64,000 nucleotides of DNA from Rhizobiales bacterium 2SD. Lineage in GTDB: Bacteria > Pseudomonadota > Alphaproteobacteria > Rhizobiales > Beijerinckiaceae. The stretch is from assembly GCA_005502805.1 (NCBI GenBank), contig SCMY01000007.1, positions 248,001-312,000 of the forward strand. The letters run 5' to 3'. The notes under the pieces were generated by a model, which saw nothing but the letters and a program-made list of their open reading frames with translations, was not told the origin of the DNA and did no database searches. This document shows, piece by piece, positions 1 through 7,381 of the stretch. Each line of letters starts with the position of its first letter. The stretch's first letter is position 1. A program made the translations under genes and the position numbers.

Positions 1-447
1 GACGTCGCTGGCATTGTTCGGGATGGTGATGCCCGGCTGGACGACATAGCCATCGCGCGTCACCAGCCGGCCCTGGCTGTCGAGATCGAACGAGCCGTCG
101 CGCGAATAGGCGGTGCGGCCGTCCGGCATCTGGATGCGGAAGAAGCCTTCGCCGCGGATTGCGACGTCGTATTGCTTCTCGGTCGGCGTCAGGTTGCCCT
201 GGCTCATCACCCGTCCGGTCGAGGAGGTCTTGACGCCCGAGCCGACGAAGGTGCCGGCCGGAACCTGCGTGTTCTGGTCCGAGGTCTGCGTGCCGGCGCG
301 GCGGAAATGCTCGTAGAGCAGGTCCTGGAAATGCACGCGCTGGCGCTTGTAGCCGGTGGTGCGGACGTTCGCGATGTTGTTCGAGATGACCTGGACGTTG
401 AGTTCCTGGGCCATCATGCCGGTGGCGGCGGTGTAGAGGGCGCGCAT
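1..447 (-). CDS. flgG: Flagellar distal rod protein FlgG, 3' end beyond window
   Basis: This is the N-terminal 149 codons of FlgG, the distal rod subunit that spans the periplasm under the hook. The start is MRALYTAATGMMAQ. It is followed by the rod/hook signature NNIANVRTTGYKR at about residues 24-36 and the core segment AIRGEGFFRIQMPDGR. The family is about 260 residues, so the C-terminal half lies left of position 1. AAAGGAG sits just upstream of the ATG at 447. The gene follows flgF after 20 bp on the same strand and is probably co-transcribed from the sigma54-type promoter at 1281-1296. Confidence 0.95.
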   Translation of the reverse strand, partial: MRALYTAATGMMAQELNVQVISNNIANVRTTGYKRQRVHFQDLLYEHFRRAGTQTSDQNTQVPAGTFVGSGVKTSSTGRVMSQGNLTPTEKQYDVAIRGEGFFRIQMPDGRTAYSRDGSFDLDSQGRLVTRDGYVVQPGITIPNNASDV

Positions 448-467
448 GGATCTGGCTCCTTTCCGCG

Positions 468-1211
468 TCAGGCTTGCTGGTCGGCCAGGCGGGTGATCGC
501 CTTGGCGCGCAGTTCGTCGGTCTTGCCGATCATCGCCGACAGTGTCTGGTAGGCGCGCTGGACCTCGACGAGGCGGGTCATCTCGACCACGGCCTTGACG
601 TTGGAGCGCTCGATCGCCCCGGTCTCGAGACGGGCCTGCGGCCCGGCGGGCTGAGCGGCGGCGGTCGAGGAGAACAGGTTCGTGCCGTCGCTGGCCAGCG
701 CCCGGGGATTGTCGAAACGCACGATCCGGAGCTTGCCGCGTTGGCCCTGGTCGGAAGTGACGGTGCCGTCGCTGGCGATGCGCGGATTGCTCTCGGTCGC
801 GCCGAAGACGATCGGCCCGCCATCGCCCATCACCGGCTGGCCGGCCTGGGTGACGAGCTGGCCCTGCCCGTTGATCTCGAGCGAGCCGGCGCGGGTATAG
901 CGCTCGCCCTGCGGCGTCTGGACGACGAGGTAGTTGTCGCCCTGCACCGCGACGTCGAGCGGATTGCCGGTGCGCTCGATCATGCCGAGCGACAGGTCGA
1001 TCGGCGTGCCCTTGTCGATGACATAGGAGAGCCGCCGGTCCTGCGTCTGAAAGGTGTCGGCCCGCGCCGTCGGCGAGACGTATTCGGCAAAGCGGGCCGA
1101 ACGGGCCTTGAAGCCGTTCGTGCCGACATTGGCGACGTTGTTGGCGATGACGTCGAGCTCGCGCGCCAGAGCCATCTGGCGCGACAGGCTGACGAGAAGC
1201 GCGTTTTCCAC
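468..1211 (-). CDS. flgF: Flagellar proximal rod protein FlgF
   Basis: 247 residues, normal for FlgF. The N-terminal rod motif VIANNVANVGTNGFK is at about residues 21-35, and the C-terminal amphipathic helix VVEMTRLVEVQRAYQ, typical of FlgF/FlgG/FlgE, is near residues 208-222. FlgF is a proximal rod subunit exported by the flagellar type III system. It is first in a minus-strand operon with flgG. The 287-bp region shared with divergent fliL holds a near-perfect sigma54 promoter facing flgF, a ftr-like palindrome about 100 bp further upstream, and a CtrA box. Confidence 0.95.
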   Translation of the reverse strand: MENALLVSLSRQMALARELDVIANNVANVGTNGFKARSARFAEYVSPTARADTFQTQDRRLSYVIDKGTPIDLSLGMIERTGNPLDVAVQGDNYLVVQTPQGERYTRAGSLEINGQGQLVTQAGQPVMGDGGPIVFGATESNPRIASDGTVTSDQGQRGKLRIVRFDNPRALASDGTNLFSSTAAAQPAGPQARLETGAIERSNVKAVVEMTRLVEVQRAYQTLSAMIGKTDELRAKAITRLADQQA

Positions 1212-1280
1212 GGCTCCTGCTCCCGATCTGTCCCGTGACCGCCCCGACGCTCCCCAGCGCGGTGGCCACGCCGATCAGGC

Positions 1281-1296
1281 AGCAAGCGACGTGCCA
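1281..1296 (-). promoter_or_regulatory. Sigma54 (-24/-12) promoter facing flgF
   Basis: Read on the minus strand this is TGGCACGTCGCTTGCT, matching the sigma54 consensus TGGCACG-N4-TTGCW at every defined base, with GG-N10-GC spacing. It lies 70 bp upstream of the flgF start codon, leaving a leader of roughly 60 nt. The ftr-like palindrome at 1395-1414 is about 100 bp upstream of the -24 element, where a bound enhancer activator would be expected. Confidence 0.72.
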
Positions 1297-1394
1297 ACAT
1301 GGTTAATCCTGACAACTTATTGATTTTATTAGGCATTGATCCGAGTACGGCCTTCACCATCGCTGGATCGAACCCGTCCGAACGGCAGAAATGA

Positions 1395-1414
1395 CCCGGC
1401 AGAATTTGCCCGGC
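1395..1414. promoter_or_regulatory. ftr-like enhancer palindrome, flgF/fliL region
   Basis: CCCGGCAGAATTTGCCCGG, an inverted repeat of CCGGCA around a short A/T core. Near-identical copies lie at 40533-40552 (upstream of flgI) and 52634-52653 (upstream of flgE), each paired with a sigma54 match 80-100 bp away. From memory of Caulobacter flagellar control this resembles the ftr element bound by FlbD. That assignment is inferred; the repetition and position are seen directly. It abuts the CtrA box at 1415-1429. Confidence 0.6.
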
Positions 1415-1430
1415 TTAACGAGCCGTTAAC
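1415..1430 (+). promoter_or_regulatory. CtrA box upstream of fliL
   Basis: TTAACGAGCCGTTAAC is an exact TTAA-N7-TTAAC, the full CtrA recognition sequence. A further GTTAAC lies at 1446-1451. The start of fliL is about 70 bp downstream, so this probably drives early transcription of fliL-fliM. Because it touches the ftr-like palindrome, the same DNA may switch between early (CtrA) and later (FlbD/sigma54) states. Confidence 0.65.
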
Positions 1431-1498
1431 CGTGATTGGGCAAGGGTTAACGCCAGAGACGGGCCCAGGCGGAGCCCGTTCCGGGCGGGCGGGCCGAG

Positions 1499-2011
1499 AT
1501 GGCGAAGAAGGCGAACGAGGACGACGAGACAGCCGAGGACGGCGCCGAGGCGCCGAAGTCCGGCAAGAAGAAGCTCGTGATGATCGGCGGCGCCGTCGCG
1601 CTCGTCGCCGTGCTCGGCGGCGGAGGCTGGTTCTTCTTCATGAAGAAGAAGCCCTCCGAGGACGTGACGGCCGAGCAGGCCGCCGCGGCCGCCAAGAAGC
1701 TGATCACCTTCGTCGAGATGAAGGACATGATGATCGGCATCACCGCCGGCCCGCAGCAGGACCGCCAGCCGATCGTCAGGATCAAGGTCGCGCTCGAGAT
1801 CGCCGACCCCAAGACCGCCGACCAGGTCAAGCCGCTGTTGCCGCGTGTCGAGGACGCCTTCCAGGTCTTCATGCGCGAACTGCGGCCGTCGGACCTCGAC
1901 GGCTCGGCCGGCATGTACCGGCTGAAGGAAGAGCTGCTGCGCCGGGTCAACGTCACGGTCTATCCGGCCAAGGTCGACGCCGTCCTCTTCAAGGAACTGC
2001 TGCTGCAGTAG
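1499..2011 (+). CDS. fliL: Flagellar basal body-associated protein FliL
   Basis: 170 residues. A short charged cytoplasmic N-terminus is followed by one membrane helix (about residues 26-48, ending WFFFMKKK) and a periplasmic C-terminal domain with the typical IVRIKVALEIAD strand. FliL surrounds the stator units and supports torque generation. It is the first gene of the fliL-fliM-DUF6468-motE run, downstream of the CtrA box at 1415. The ribosome-binding site is weak. The 287 bp before it hold only regulatory sites. Confidence 0.93.
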   Translation: MAKKANEDDETAEDGAEAPKSGKKKLVMIGGAVALVAVLGGGGWFFFMKKKPSEDVTAEQAAAAAKKLITFVEMKDMMIGITAGPQQDRQPIVRIKVALEIADPKTADQVKPLLPRVEDAFQVFMRELRPSDLDGSAGMYRLKEELLRRVNVTVYPAKVDAVLFKELLLQ

Positions 2012-2041
2012 CGGCGGCTTCATTTGCCCGAGCAGATTGCC

Positions 2042-3169
2042 ATGGCCAACGACGATCTCGACAAGGACAAGGACCAGACCCCGCTGACGCCGGAAGGCAT
2101 GGCGGCGGAATGGGCCACCATGTCCGACGTCGTCTCCGAGGACGGCAGCGAGCAGGAAGCCAATATCGATCGCCTGATGAATCAGGAAGAGATCGATACC
2201 ATGCTCGGCTTCTCCATCGGAGATGACGGCAAGGGCGGCCGCAACGGCATTCAGGCGATCGTCGATTCCGGCTCGGTCACCTATGAACGCCTGCCGATGC
2301 TCGAGATCATCTTCGAGCGTCTGGTCCGCCTGCTCTCCACCAGCCTGCGCAACCTGTTCAGCGACAATGTCGAGGTGACGCTGGAGGGCATCCGCTCGGT
2401 CCGTTTCGGCGACTACATCAACTCGATCTCGCTGCCGGCGATGCTGGCGGTGTTCAAGGCCGAGGAGTGGGACAATTTCGGCCTCGTCACCATCGAGTCC
2501 GCCCTCACCTATTCCGTGCTCGATACCATGCTCGGCGGCAAGCGCGGCCAGGCGGCGGCGCGCGTCGACGGTCGCCCCTTCACCTCGATCGAGATGAGCC
2601 TGCTGCGCCGCGTGATCGGCGTCGTGCTCGGCGATGCCGAAGCCGCCTTCCGGCCGCTCTCGCCGGTGAACTTCAGGGTCGACCGGATCGAGTCCAATCC
2701 GCGCTTCGTCTCGATCTCGCGCCCCGCCAATGCCGCGATCCGCGTCGAACTGCGCTTCGACATGGAAGGCCGCGGCGGCTCGCTCCACCTGCTCCTGCCC
2801 TACGCCACCATCGAGCCGATCCGTGAATTGCTGCTCGAAAGCTTCATGGGTGAGAAGCTCGGGCGCGATCCGATCTGGGAGAATCACCTCGCCACCGAGG
2901 TCTGGCAGGCGGATGTCGCGGTCAAATGCGTGCTGCACGAATGCACCATGCCGCTGAAGCGGGTGATGAAGCTCGAGATCGGCGACACGCTGATGTTTGA
3001 CGCCCGCCCCGATTCGGTCGCCTCGCTGCGCTGTGGCGAGTTCATCGTCAGCGAAGGTCGCATCGGCCGCGTCGACGACAAGATCGCCGTCCAGGTCGTC
3101 AGCCCGCTGCGGCGCTCGAAGACGACCATGGCCGCCTTCGACACCAGCCACCTCAATCCGGCGTCCTGA
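2042..3169 (+). CDS. fliM: Flagellar motor switch protein FliM
   Basis: 375 residues from the ATG at 2042; an in-frame TTG at 2024 is less likely. FliM is the C-ring switch subunit that binds CheY-P, FliG and FliN. The CheY-binding segment LMNQEEIDTMLG, normally at the very N-terminus, is at about residues 45-56, so there is an acidic extension of about 44 residues before it. The middle domain and the C-terminal FliN-like fold (DTLMFDARPDSVASLRCGEF) are complete. The gene follows fliL after 30 bp. fliN and fliG are not in the window. Confidence 0.95.
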   Translation: MANDDLDKDKDQTPLTPEGMAAEWATMSDVVSEDGSEQEANIDRLMNQEEIDTMLGFSIGDDGKGGRNGIQAIVDSGSVTYERLPMLEIIFERLVRLLSTSLRNLFSDNVEVTLEGIRSVRFGDYINSISLPAMLAVFKAEEWDNFGLVTIESALTYSVLDTMLGGKRGQAAARVDGRPFTSIEMSLLRRVIGVVLGDAEAAFRPLSPVNFRVDRIESNPRFVSISRPANAAIRVELRFDMEGRGGSLHLLLPYATIEPIRELLLESFMGEKLGRDPIWENHLATEVWQADVAVKCVLHECTMPLKRVMKLEIGDTLMFDARPDSVASLRCGEFIVSEGRIGRVDDKIAVQVVSPLRRSKTTMAAFDTSHLNPAS

Positions 3170-3186
3170 CCAGGGAGACCCAGCCC

Positions 3187-3636
3187 ATGACCATCACCCT
3201 GATCGCCGATGCCCTGGTCGCCTGCCTGCTGGTCGCCACCATCATCACCTGCTTCGTGCTCTCCAAGCGCATCGAGCGGTTGAAGGCCGACGAGAGCGCG
3301 ATGCGCCAGACCATCGGCGCCCTGATCTCCGCCACCGACACCGCCGAACGCGCCATCGCCGGACTGAAGCTGACGCTCGGCGACTGCGACCGCACACTCG
3401 CCGAGCGCCTGCAGACCGCCGAGCGCTATGCCGCCGACCTGGCCCAGCAGATCGAAGCCGGACAGACCGTGATGGAGCGCATCGGCCAGATCGTCAGCGC
3501 CGCCAGCATGGTCGCGGCACCCAAGGCCGAGCCCGTGCCCGAAAAGCCCGCCCTCTCGCGCATGGCGAGCGCCGCCGATGCCGCAGCCGCCATCCGCGCC
3601 CGCGCCGCCCGCAGGCTGGAAGGCCAGGCTGCGTGA
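3187..3636 (+). CDS. DUF6468-like membrane-anchored protein in flagellar operon
   Basis: 149 residues: one N-terminal membrane helix (about residues 5-26, IADALVACLLVATIITCFVL), then a charged, probably coiled-coil stretch to about residue 105 and an Ala-rich tail. It resembles the DUF6468 family, which commonly follows fliM in alphaproteobacteria; the family name is from memory. The ribosome-binding site is GGGAGACCC. Its stop codon overlaps the GTG of the next gene, so translation is coupled. A structural or positioning role near the motor is inferred from context only. Confidence 0.6.
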   Translation: MTITLIADALVACLLVATIITCFVLSKRIERLKADESAMRQTIGALISATDTAERAIAGLKLTLGDCDRTLAERLQTAERYAADLAQQIEAGQTVMERIGQIVSAASMVAAPKAEPVPEKPALSRMASAADAAAAIRARAARRLEGQAA

Positions 3637-4430
3637 TCCAGACGCCCCGCCTCATCCCGGCCGTCATCCTCGGCGCCATGGGCCTCCTGGCGCTGAAGCT
3701 GCTTGCCTGGACGGCGGAGCCCGGCCCGGGCAAGATCCCCGCCAGCCCCCCGGTGTTCAGCGCGAAGCCGGAGAAGGAGACCTGGGGCCTGGCCAAGATC
3801 ATCGCCAAGGCCCACCAGCCCGACGCCTTCATGGACCCCGAGACCACCGGGTCGATCGATCCGCCGGCGCCGAAGCTCACGCCGGAGGAACAGGCCAAGC
3901 GCAACGCCGCTCCGAACAACAAGGCCGGGCTGATGAACGGTACGGCCCAGGCGATCTCGCCCGCGGAGAAGGCGCTGCTCGAACGCCTCGGCCAGCGCCG
4001 CGAGGAGATCGACGCCCGCATGCGCGAGCTCGACATGCGCGAGAAGTTGCTCGATTCGGCCGAGAAGAAGCTCGGCGGCCGCGTCGACGACCTGAAGGCG
4101 CTGGAAGAGAAGGTCGAAGCCCCGCGCAAGCAGGAGGCGGACGCCAATCAGGCGGTCAAGAACCTGGTGATCATGTACGAGACGATGAAGCCGAAGGACG
4201 CCGCCCGCGTCTTCGACCGGCTGGCGCTCGATATCCTGGTTCCTGTCGTCCAGCAGATGAACCCGCGCAAGATGTCGGACGTGCTCGCCGCCATGTCGCC
4301 GGAAGCGGCCGAGCGCCTCACTGTCGCGCTCTCGCTGCGCGGCCGCCCCGCCGTCGCGACCGAGCGCGCTCCGGCCCCGGCGCCAGCGGGCAACGAATTG
4401 CCGGCGATCGAGCCCGCGCCGAAGCGCTGA
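3633..4430 (+). CDS. MotE-like flagellar protein with MgtE-N-type domain
   Basis: 265 residues from a GTG that overlaps the previous stop (GTGA). An N-terminal membrane/signal helix (about residues 8-26) is followed by a Pro-rich linker, a long coiled coil (about 100-165, EIDARMRELDMREKLLD) and a C-terminal MgtE intracellular-type domain (TMKPKDAARVFDRLALD... MNPRKMSDVLAAMSPEAA). In Sinorhizobium, MotE of this architecture is a periplasmic chaperone for MotC. No motC lies here, so the exact partner is unknown. It ends the fliL operon. Confidence 0.75.
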   Translation: MIQTPRLIPAVILGAMGLLALKLLAWTAEPGPGKIPASPPVFSAKPEKETWGLAKIIAKAHQPDAFMDPETTGSIDPPAPKLTPEEQAKRNAAPNNKAGLMNGTAQAISPAEKALLERLGQRREEIDARMRELDMREKLLDSAEKKLGGRVDDLKALEEKVEAPRKQEADANQAVKNLVIMYETMKPKDAARVFDRLALDILVPVVQQMNPRKMSDVLAAMSPEAAERLTVALSLRGRPAVATERAPAPAPAGNELPAIEPAPKR

Positions 4431-4442
4431 GCCGGCTCCCGG

Positions 4443-5408
4443 TCACTGCTGAACGGTGATGCCGTTCTCCTTGATGATCGTCGCATAGGTCGCGACATAG
4501 CGCTCGATCACCGTCTCGAACTCGGCGCCCGGCCGCGCCAGCACCGTGAAGCTCAGCGCTTGCAGGCGCTCGCGCACATCCGGACGCGCCAGGGCCGCGA
4601 GCCAGGCGCGCTCCAGCGCCTCGCGAGCCGGCGCCGGCGTGTCGCGCCTGATCATGATGCCGAACCAGCTGTCCGAAAGGAGATCGGGCTGGCCTAGCTC
4701 GGCGAAGGTCGGGACTTTGGGCAGTTCGCGCACCCGCTGCTCGGCGGCGACCGCGAGCGCGGTGAGCTTGCCCTCCTCGATCGACTGGACGACATCAGGC
4801 AGGTTGCTGAGCGCGAAGTCGATCCGGCCGGCATAGAGGTCGACGAAGAGCTGCGCCGTGCCGTTATAGGGCGCATGCACCGCCTTGCCGCCGACGAGCC
4901 GCAGGAAATGCTCGGCGCCGAGATGCGGCGAGGTGCCGATCCCCGGCGAGCCATAGGTCATCGCGCCGCTGCCGTCGCGCAGGCGCTTCACGAAGCCGGT
5001 CCAATCGGCTTTCAGCGCCGGCGCAGCCACGAGCACATGCGGCACCACCGTCGCCTGCACCACCGGCACAAAGGCGCGCTGCCAGTCCGCCGTCCGCGTC
5101 CGCAGCGTGATGTTCGCGGCAAAGCTGTTGGCGATCATCAGCATGGTGTGACCGTCCGGCGGCGATTTCAGCGTCTCGGCGCCGGCGATCACGGTGGCGG
5201 CACCGGCAATGTTCTCGACCACGACGCTCTGGCCGAGCGTGTCCTTGAGGCTCTCCTGCGCCAGCCGCGCCACCGGGTCCATCGAGGTGCCGGGCGTGAA
5301 CGGCAGGATCAGCCGCACTGGTCGCTCCGGCTTCCAGGCAGATTGTGCCCGTGCCAGCGTCGGCAGGGTCAACCCCGCCAGGAGAAGCGCACGTCGATCG
5401 AGCAACAT
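4443..5408 (-). CDS. TctC/Bug-family tripartite tricarboxylate transporter binding protein
   Basis: 321 residues from ATG 5408, preceded by GGAGGGG. A signal peptide with twin arginines (MLLDRRALLLAGLTL) ends near ARAQS at about residue 22. The mature part has the Bug-family pattern WKPERPVRLILPFTPG...MDPVARLAQ and the conserved GSPGIGTSPHLGAEHF. Such periplasmic proteins capture organic acids. No TctA/TctB membrane genes are near, as is usual for orphan Bug proteins. It lies downstream of the RidA/CnbZ-like gene on the same strand, so its ligand may be that enzyme's substrate or a relative. Confidence 0.88.
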   Translation of the reverse strand: MLLDRRALLLAGLTLPTLARAQSAWKPERPVRLILPFTPGTSMDPVARLAQESLKDTLGQSVVVENIAGAATVIAGAETLKSPPDGHTMLMIANSFAANITLRTRTADWQRAFVPVVQATVVPHVLVAAPALKADWTGFVKRLRDGSGAMTYGSPGIGTSPHLGAEHFLRLVGGKAVHAPYNGTAQLFVDLYAGRIDFALSNLPDVVQSIEEGKLTALAVAAEQRVRELPKVPTFAELGQPDLLSDSWFGIMIRRDTPAPAREALERAWLAALARPDVRERLQALSFTVLARPGAEFETVIERYVATYATIIKENGITVQQ

Positions 5409-5463
5409 CGGGATCCCCTCCACTTGACCGTTCGATTTCCGGCAACACATTGCATGGTGGCGC

Positions 5464-6225
5464 TCAGGCCGATGCCTCGATCACCATCTCCCGCGACAGG
5501 CCACGCACATCCATCTCGTAGTCGAGCACCGCCACCGGCGGCCGGGAGAAATGCCAGGTCACTGGGCGGCCGAGGCTGGTGATCGGCAGGAGGACATCCG
5601 CCAGCAGCGGGTGGATGTCGCTGATCGTATAGATGTTGGCGACCGTGGCATCGCCCCAGCCGTGGCCGAGCCCGGCGAGGCGATGCTCCATCTCGCCCAT
5701 CACCCATTCGGCCTTGGCGCGCACGCCCGCAGCGCTGGCATCGCCCGGCCGGATCGTTCCCTGCTCGTAGCTCGCCCCGCCTTCAGGCGCCTCGCCGCTG
5801 CCCGCCACCACGAAGCTCGGCCGAGCCGAGGCATCCGGAACGGTGTAGCTGAAGGCGTGCAGCGAGACGCCGTCCGGCTTGCCGATCTCCGGGCAGATAT
5901 TGGTGCGGGCGACGGGGTTCACCTTACCCTGCAGGATGCCCCATTGATCGAGCCGGGAAGCATAGAGCCGGTTGAAGGCGTCGAAGCCGCCTTCGGAAAA
6001 GGGCTCGGGCGAGCGCAACTCGCAGGCACAGAAGGCCGTCAGCGGCCGGCCGACCTGCTTCAGATGCGCCTCTACGAGCGAAAGGCCGCGATCCAGTGCG
6101 ACCGGAACCGCCAATTGCGCCCGCTCGATCCGGAAGCCCGGCTCGGCCGCGACTCCACCAGAGTACTGGTAGACGGCCGGGATGAAGCGATAGCTGCCGT
6201 CCTGACTGGTTCGGGTGGAGTACAT
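5464..6225 (-). CDS. RidA-like protein, possible CnbZ-type aminomuconate deaminase
   Basis: 253 residues with a good ribosome-binding site (GAGGAAGCG). The C-terminal half reads as a RidA/YjgF-type fold (GDASAAGVRAKAEWVMGEME, then TVANIYTISDIHPL), and the N-terminal half looks like a divergent copy. The whole resembles proteins annotated as 2-amino-5-chloromuconate deaminase CnbZ; this match is from memory. RidA-type enzymes hydrolyse enamines/imines. The gene is divergent from a LysR regulator (141-bp gap) and upstream of a TctC-type protein. This suggests a small regulated uptake-plus-catabolism unit for an aromatic or amino-acid derivative. Confidence 0.6.
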   Translation of the reverse strand: MYSTRTSQDGSYRFIPAVYQYSGGVAAEPGFRIERAQLAVPVALDRGLSLVEAHLKQVGRPLTAFCACELRSPEPFSEGGFDAFNRLYASRLDQWGILQGKVNPVARTNICPEIGKPDGVSLHAFSYTVPDASARPSFVVAGSGEAPEGGASYEQGTIRPGDASAAGVRAKAEWVMGEMEHRLAGLGHGWGDATVANIYTISDIHPLLADVLLPITSLGRPVTWHFSRPPVAVLDYEMDVRGLSREMVIEASA

Positions 6226-6304
6226 CGGATCGCTTCCTCGTCTGGTTTTCCTAGTCGTAGAAGGCGGGCTGGCAGCCCAGCCAGCGCGGTTTCGCGGAGA
6301 GTTC

Positions 6305-6321
6305 GTTGCCGATCCGGCAAC
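6305..6321. promoter_or_regulatory. Candidate LysR operator
   Basis: GTTGCCG-ATC-CGGCAAC, a perfect 7-bp inverted repeat in the gap between the divergent RidA-like and LysR genes. The half-site CCGGCAACA recurs at about 5439-5447, just upstream of the TctC-type gene. The symmetry and repetition suggest the binding site of the local LysR protein; this is inference. Confidence 0.4.
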
Positions 6322-6366
6322 ACTCGCCTACGCTCCAGGCTCTCGCATCGACCGCGGCCCGCTGCC

Positions 6367-7275
6367 ATGTCGCTCACCCGCTATCGCTATTTCGCCCTGG
6401 TCGCCGATCACGGCTCGGTCCGCGAGGCTGCCGATGCGCTGCGCGTCGCACCCTCGGCGATCAGCCGCCAGATCGCCGGCCTCGAGGAGGAATACGGCAC
6501 CGCCCTGTTCGAGCGCCGGGCGCGCGGCATGCGGCTGACCACGGCGGGAACGGCCGTGCTTGAGACGGCGCGCACCATCCTCGACAGCGTCCAGACAGCC
6601 CGTTCCGCCATCGACGAGCTCCAGGGCATGAAACGCGGACATGTCCGCGTCTGGACGGTCGAGGGCGCGATGGACGATTTCGTCTATCCCGCGCTCGCCG
6701 AGTTCTCGGCCGCCCACCCCTCGGTGAGCTTCGACATCATGGTGGCGAGCTCCGACCAGCTGGTGCAGCGCCTGCTCGACGACGAGGCCGAGGTGATCGT
6801 CGCCTTCAACCCGATCCTGCACCGCAGCGTGCTCTCGCTCGCCGAGATCGCCGACGCGCTGGTCCTCGCCGCCCATCCGGATGACGCCGTTGCGCAGCGG
6901 CACTCGGTCCGGATCGCCGAGGTCGGCGAGATGCGCCTCGCCCTCCCCGACCGGACTTTCGGCCTGCGCCGCCTCGTCGACGACATGGTCGCGGCGAGCG
7001 GCGTCGTGCTCAAGCCGGCTCTGGTCACCAATTCGATCCAGTCGCTGCGCTCCTTCGCGCGGGCCGGCCTCGGCGTCAGCGTCCTGACGCGTTGCGCTAC
7101 GCAACGGGACGTGTCGGAAGGGCGTCTGGTCACGGTGCCGCTGCAGGGGCGCAATCTGCGCAAGGCCTGCCTCAAGATCTGCGTGCGCAACGGGCGGACC
7201 CTGTCCCCGGCGGCCCGGGCGCTGTCGCGGCATCTGGCGCGAAGCGCACGGAAATATGCGGCCGAGCATGCATAG
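6367..7275 (+). CDS. LysR family transcriptional regulator
   Basis: 302 residues. An N-terminal winged HTH (about 1-60, with SVREAADALRVAPSAISRQIAGLE) is followed by a periplasmic-binding-protein-like effector domain to about residue 290. The ATG at 6367 gives the standard LysR N-terminus. It is divergent from the RidA-like/TctC-type genes and probably controls them. The effector is unknown. It ends about 100 bp before the large TPR gene, which has its own upstream CtrA-like site. Confidence 0.9.
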   Translation: MSLTRYRYFALVADHGSVREAADALRVAPSAISRQIAGLEEEYGTALFERRARGMRLTTAGTAVLETARTILDSVQTARSAIDELQGMKRGHVRVWTVEGAMDDFVYPALAEFSAAHPSVSFDIMVASSDQLVQRLLDDEAEVIVAFNPILHRSVLSLAEIADALVLAAHPDDAVAQRHSVRIAEVGEMRLALPDRTFGLRRLVDDMVAASGVVLKPALVTNSIQSLRSFARAGLGVSVLTRCATQRDVSEGRLVTVPLQGRNLRKACLKICVRNGRTLSPAARALSRHLARSARKYAAEHA

Positions 7276-7289
7276 CAGCGAGGCCTTTC

Positions 7290-7304
7290 TTAACCCCCCG
7301 TTAT
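7290..7304 (+). promoter_or_regulatory. CtrA-like box upstream of the large TPR gene
   Basis: TTAACCCCCCGTTAT is TTAA-N7-TTAT, one base from the full CtrA consensus, followed by CC as in the other sites here. It lies about 80 bp before the GTG at 7382. It would tie the TPR gene to the same programme as fliL and fliO/flgB. Confidence 0.4.
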
Positions 7305-7381
7305 CCTTGACGGGCTAGCCTCCGCGCAGGTTGGAGTGGCCTGTCGCCGCTCCGCCTATCGCGTCGGGTTGAGTAGCGGTC

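Noticed and set aside
3633..4430. Start of the motE-like gene at an upstream codon in the same open frame (from 2997)
   Set aside because: The upstream frame overlaps fliM and the DUF6468-type gene entirely. The GTG at 3633 gives a proper membrane segment and overlaps the previous stop.
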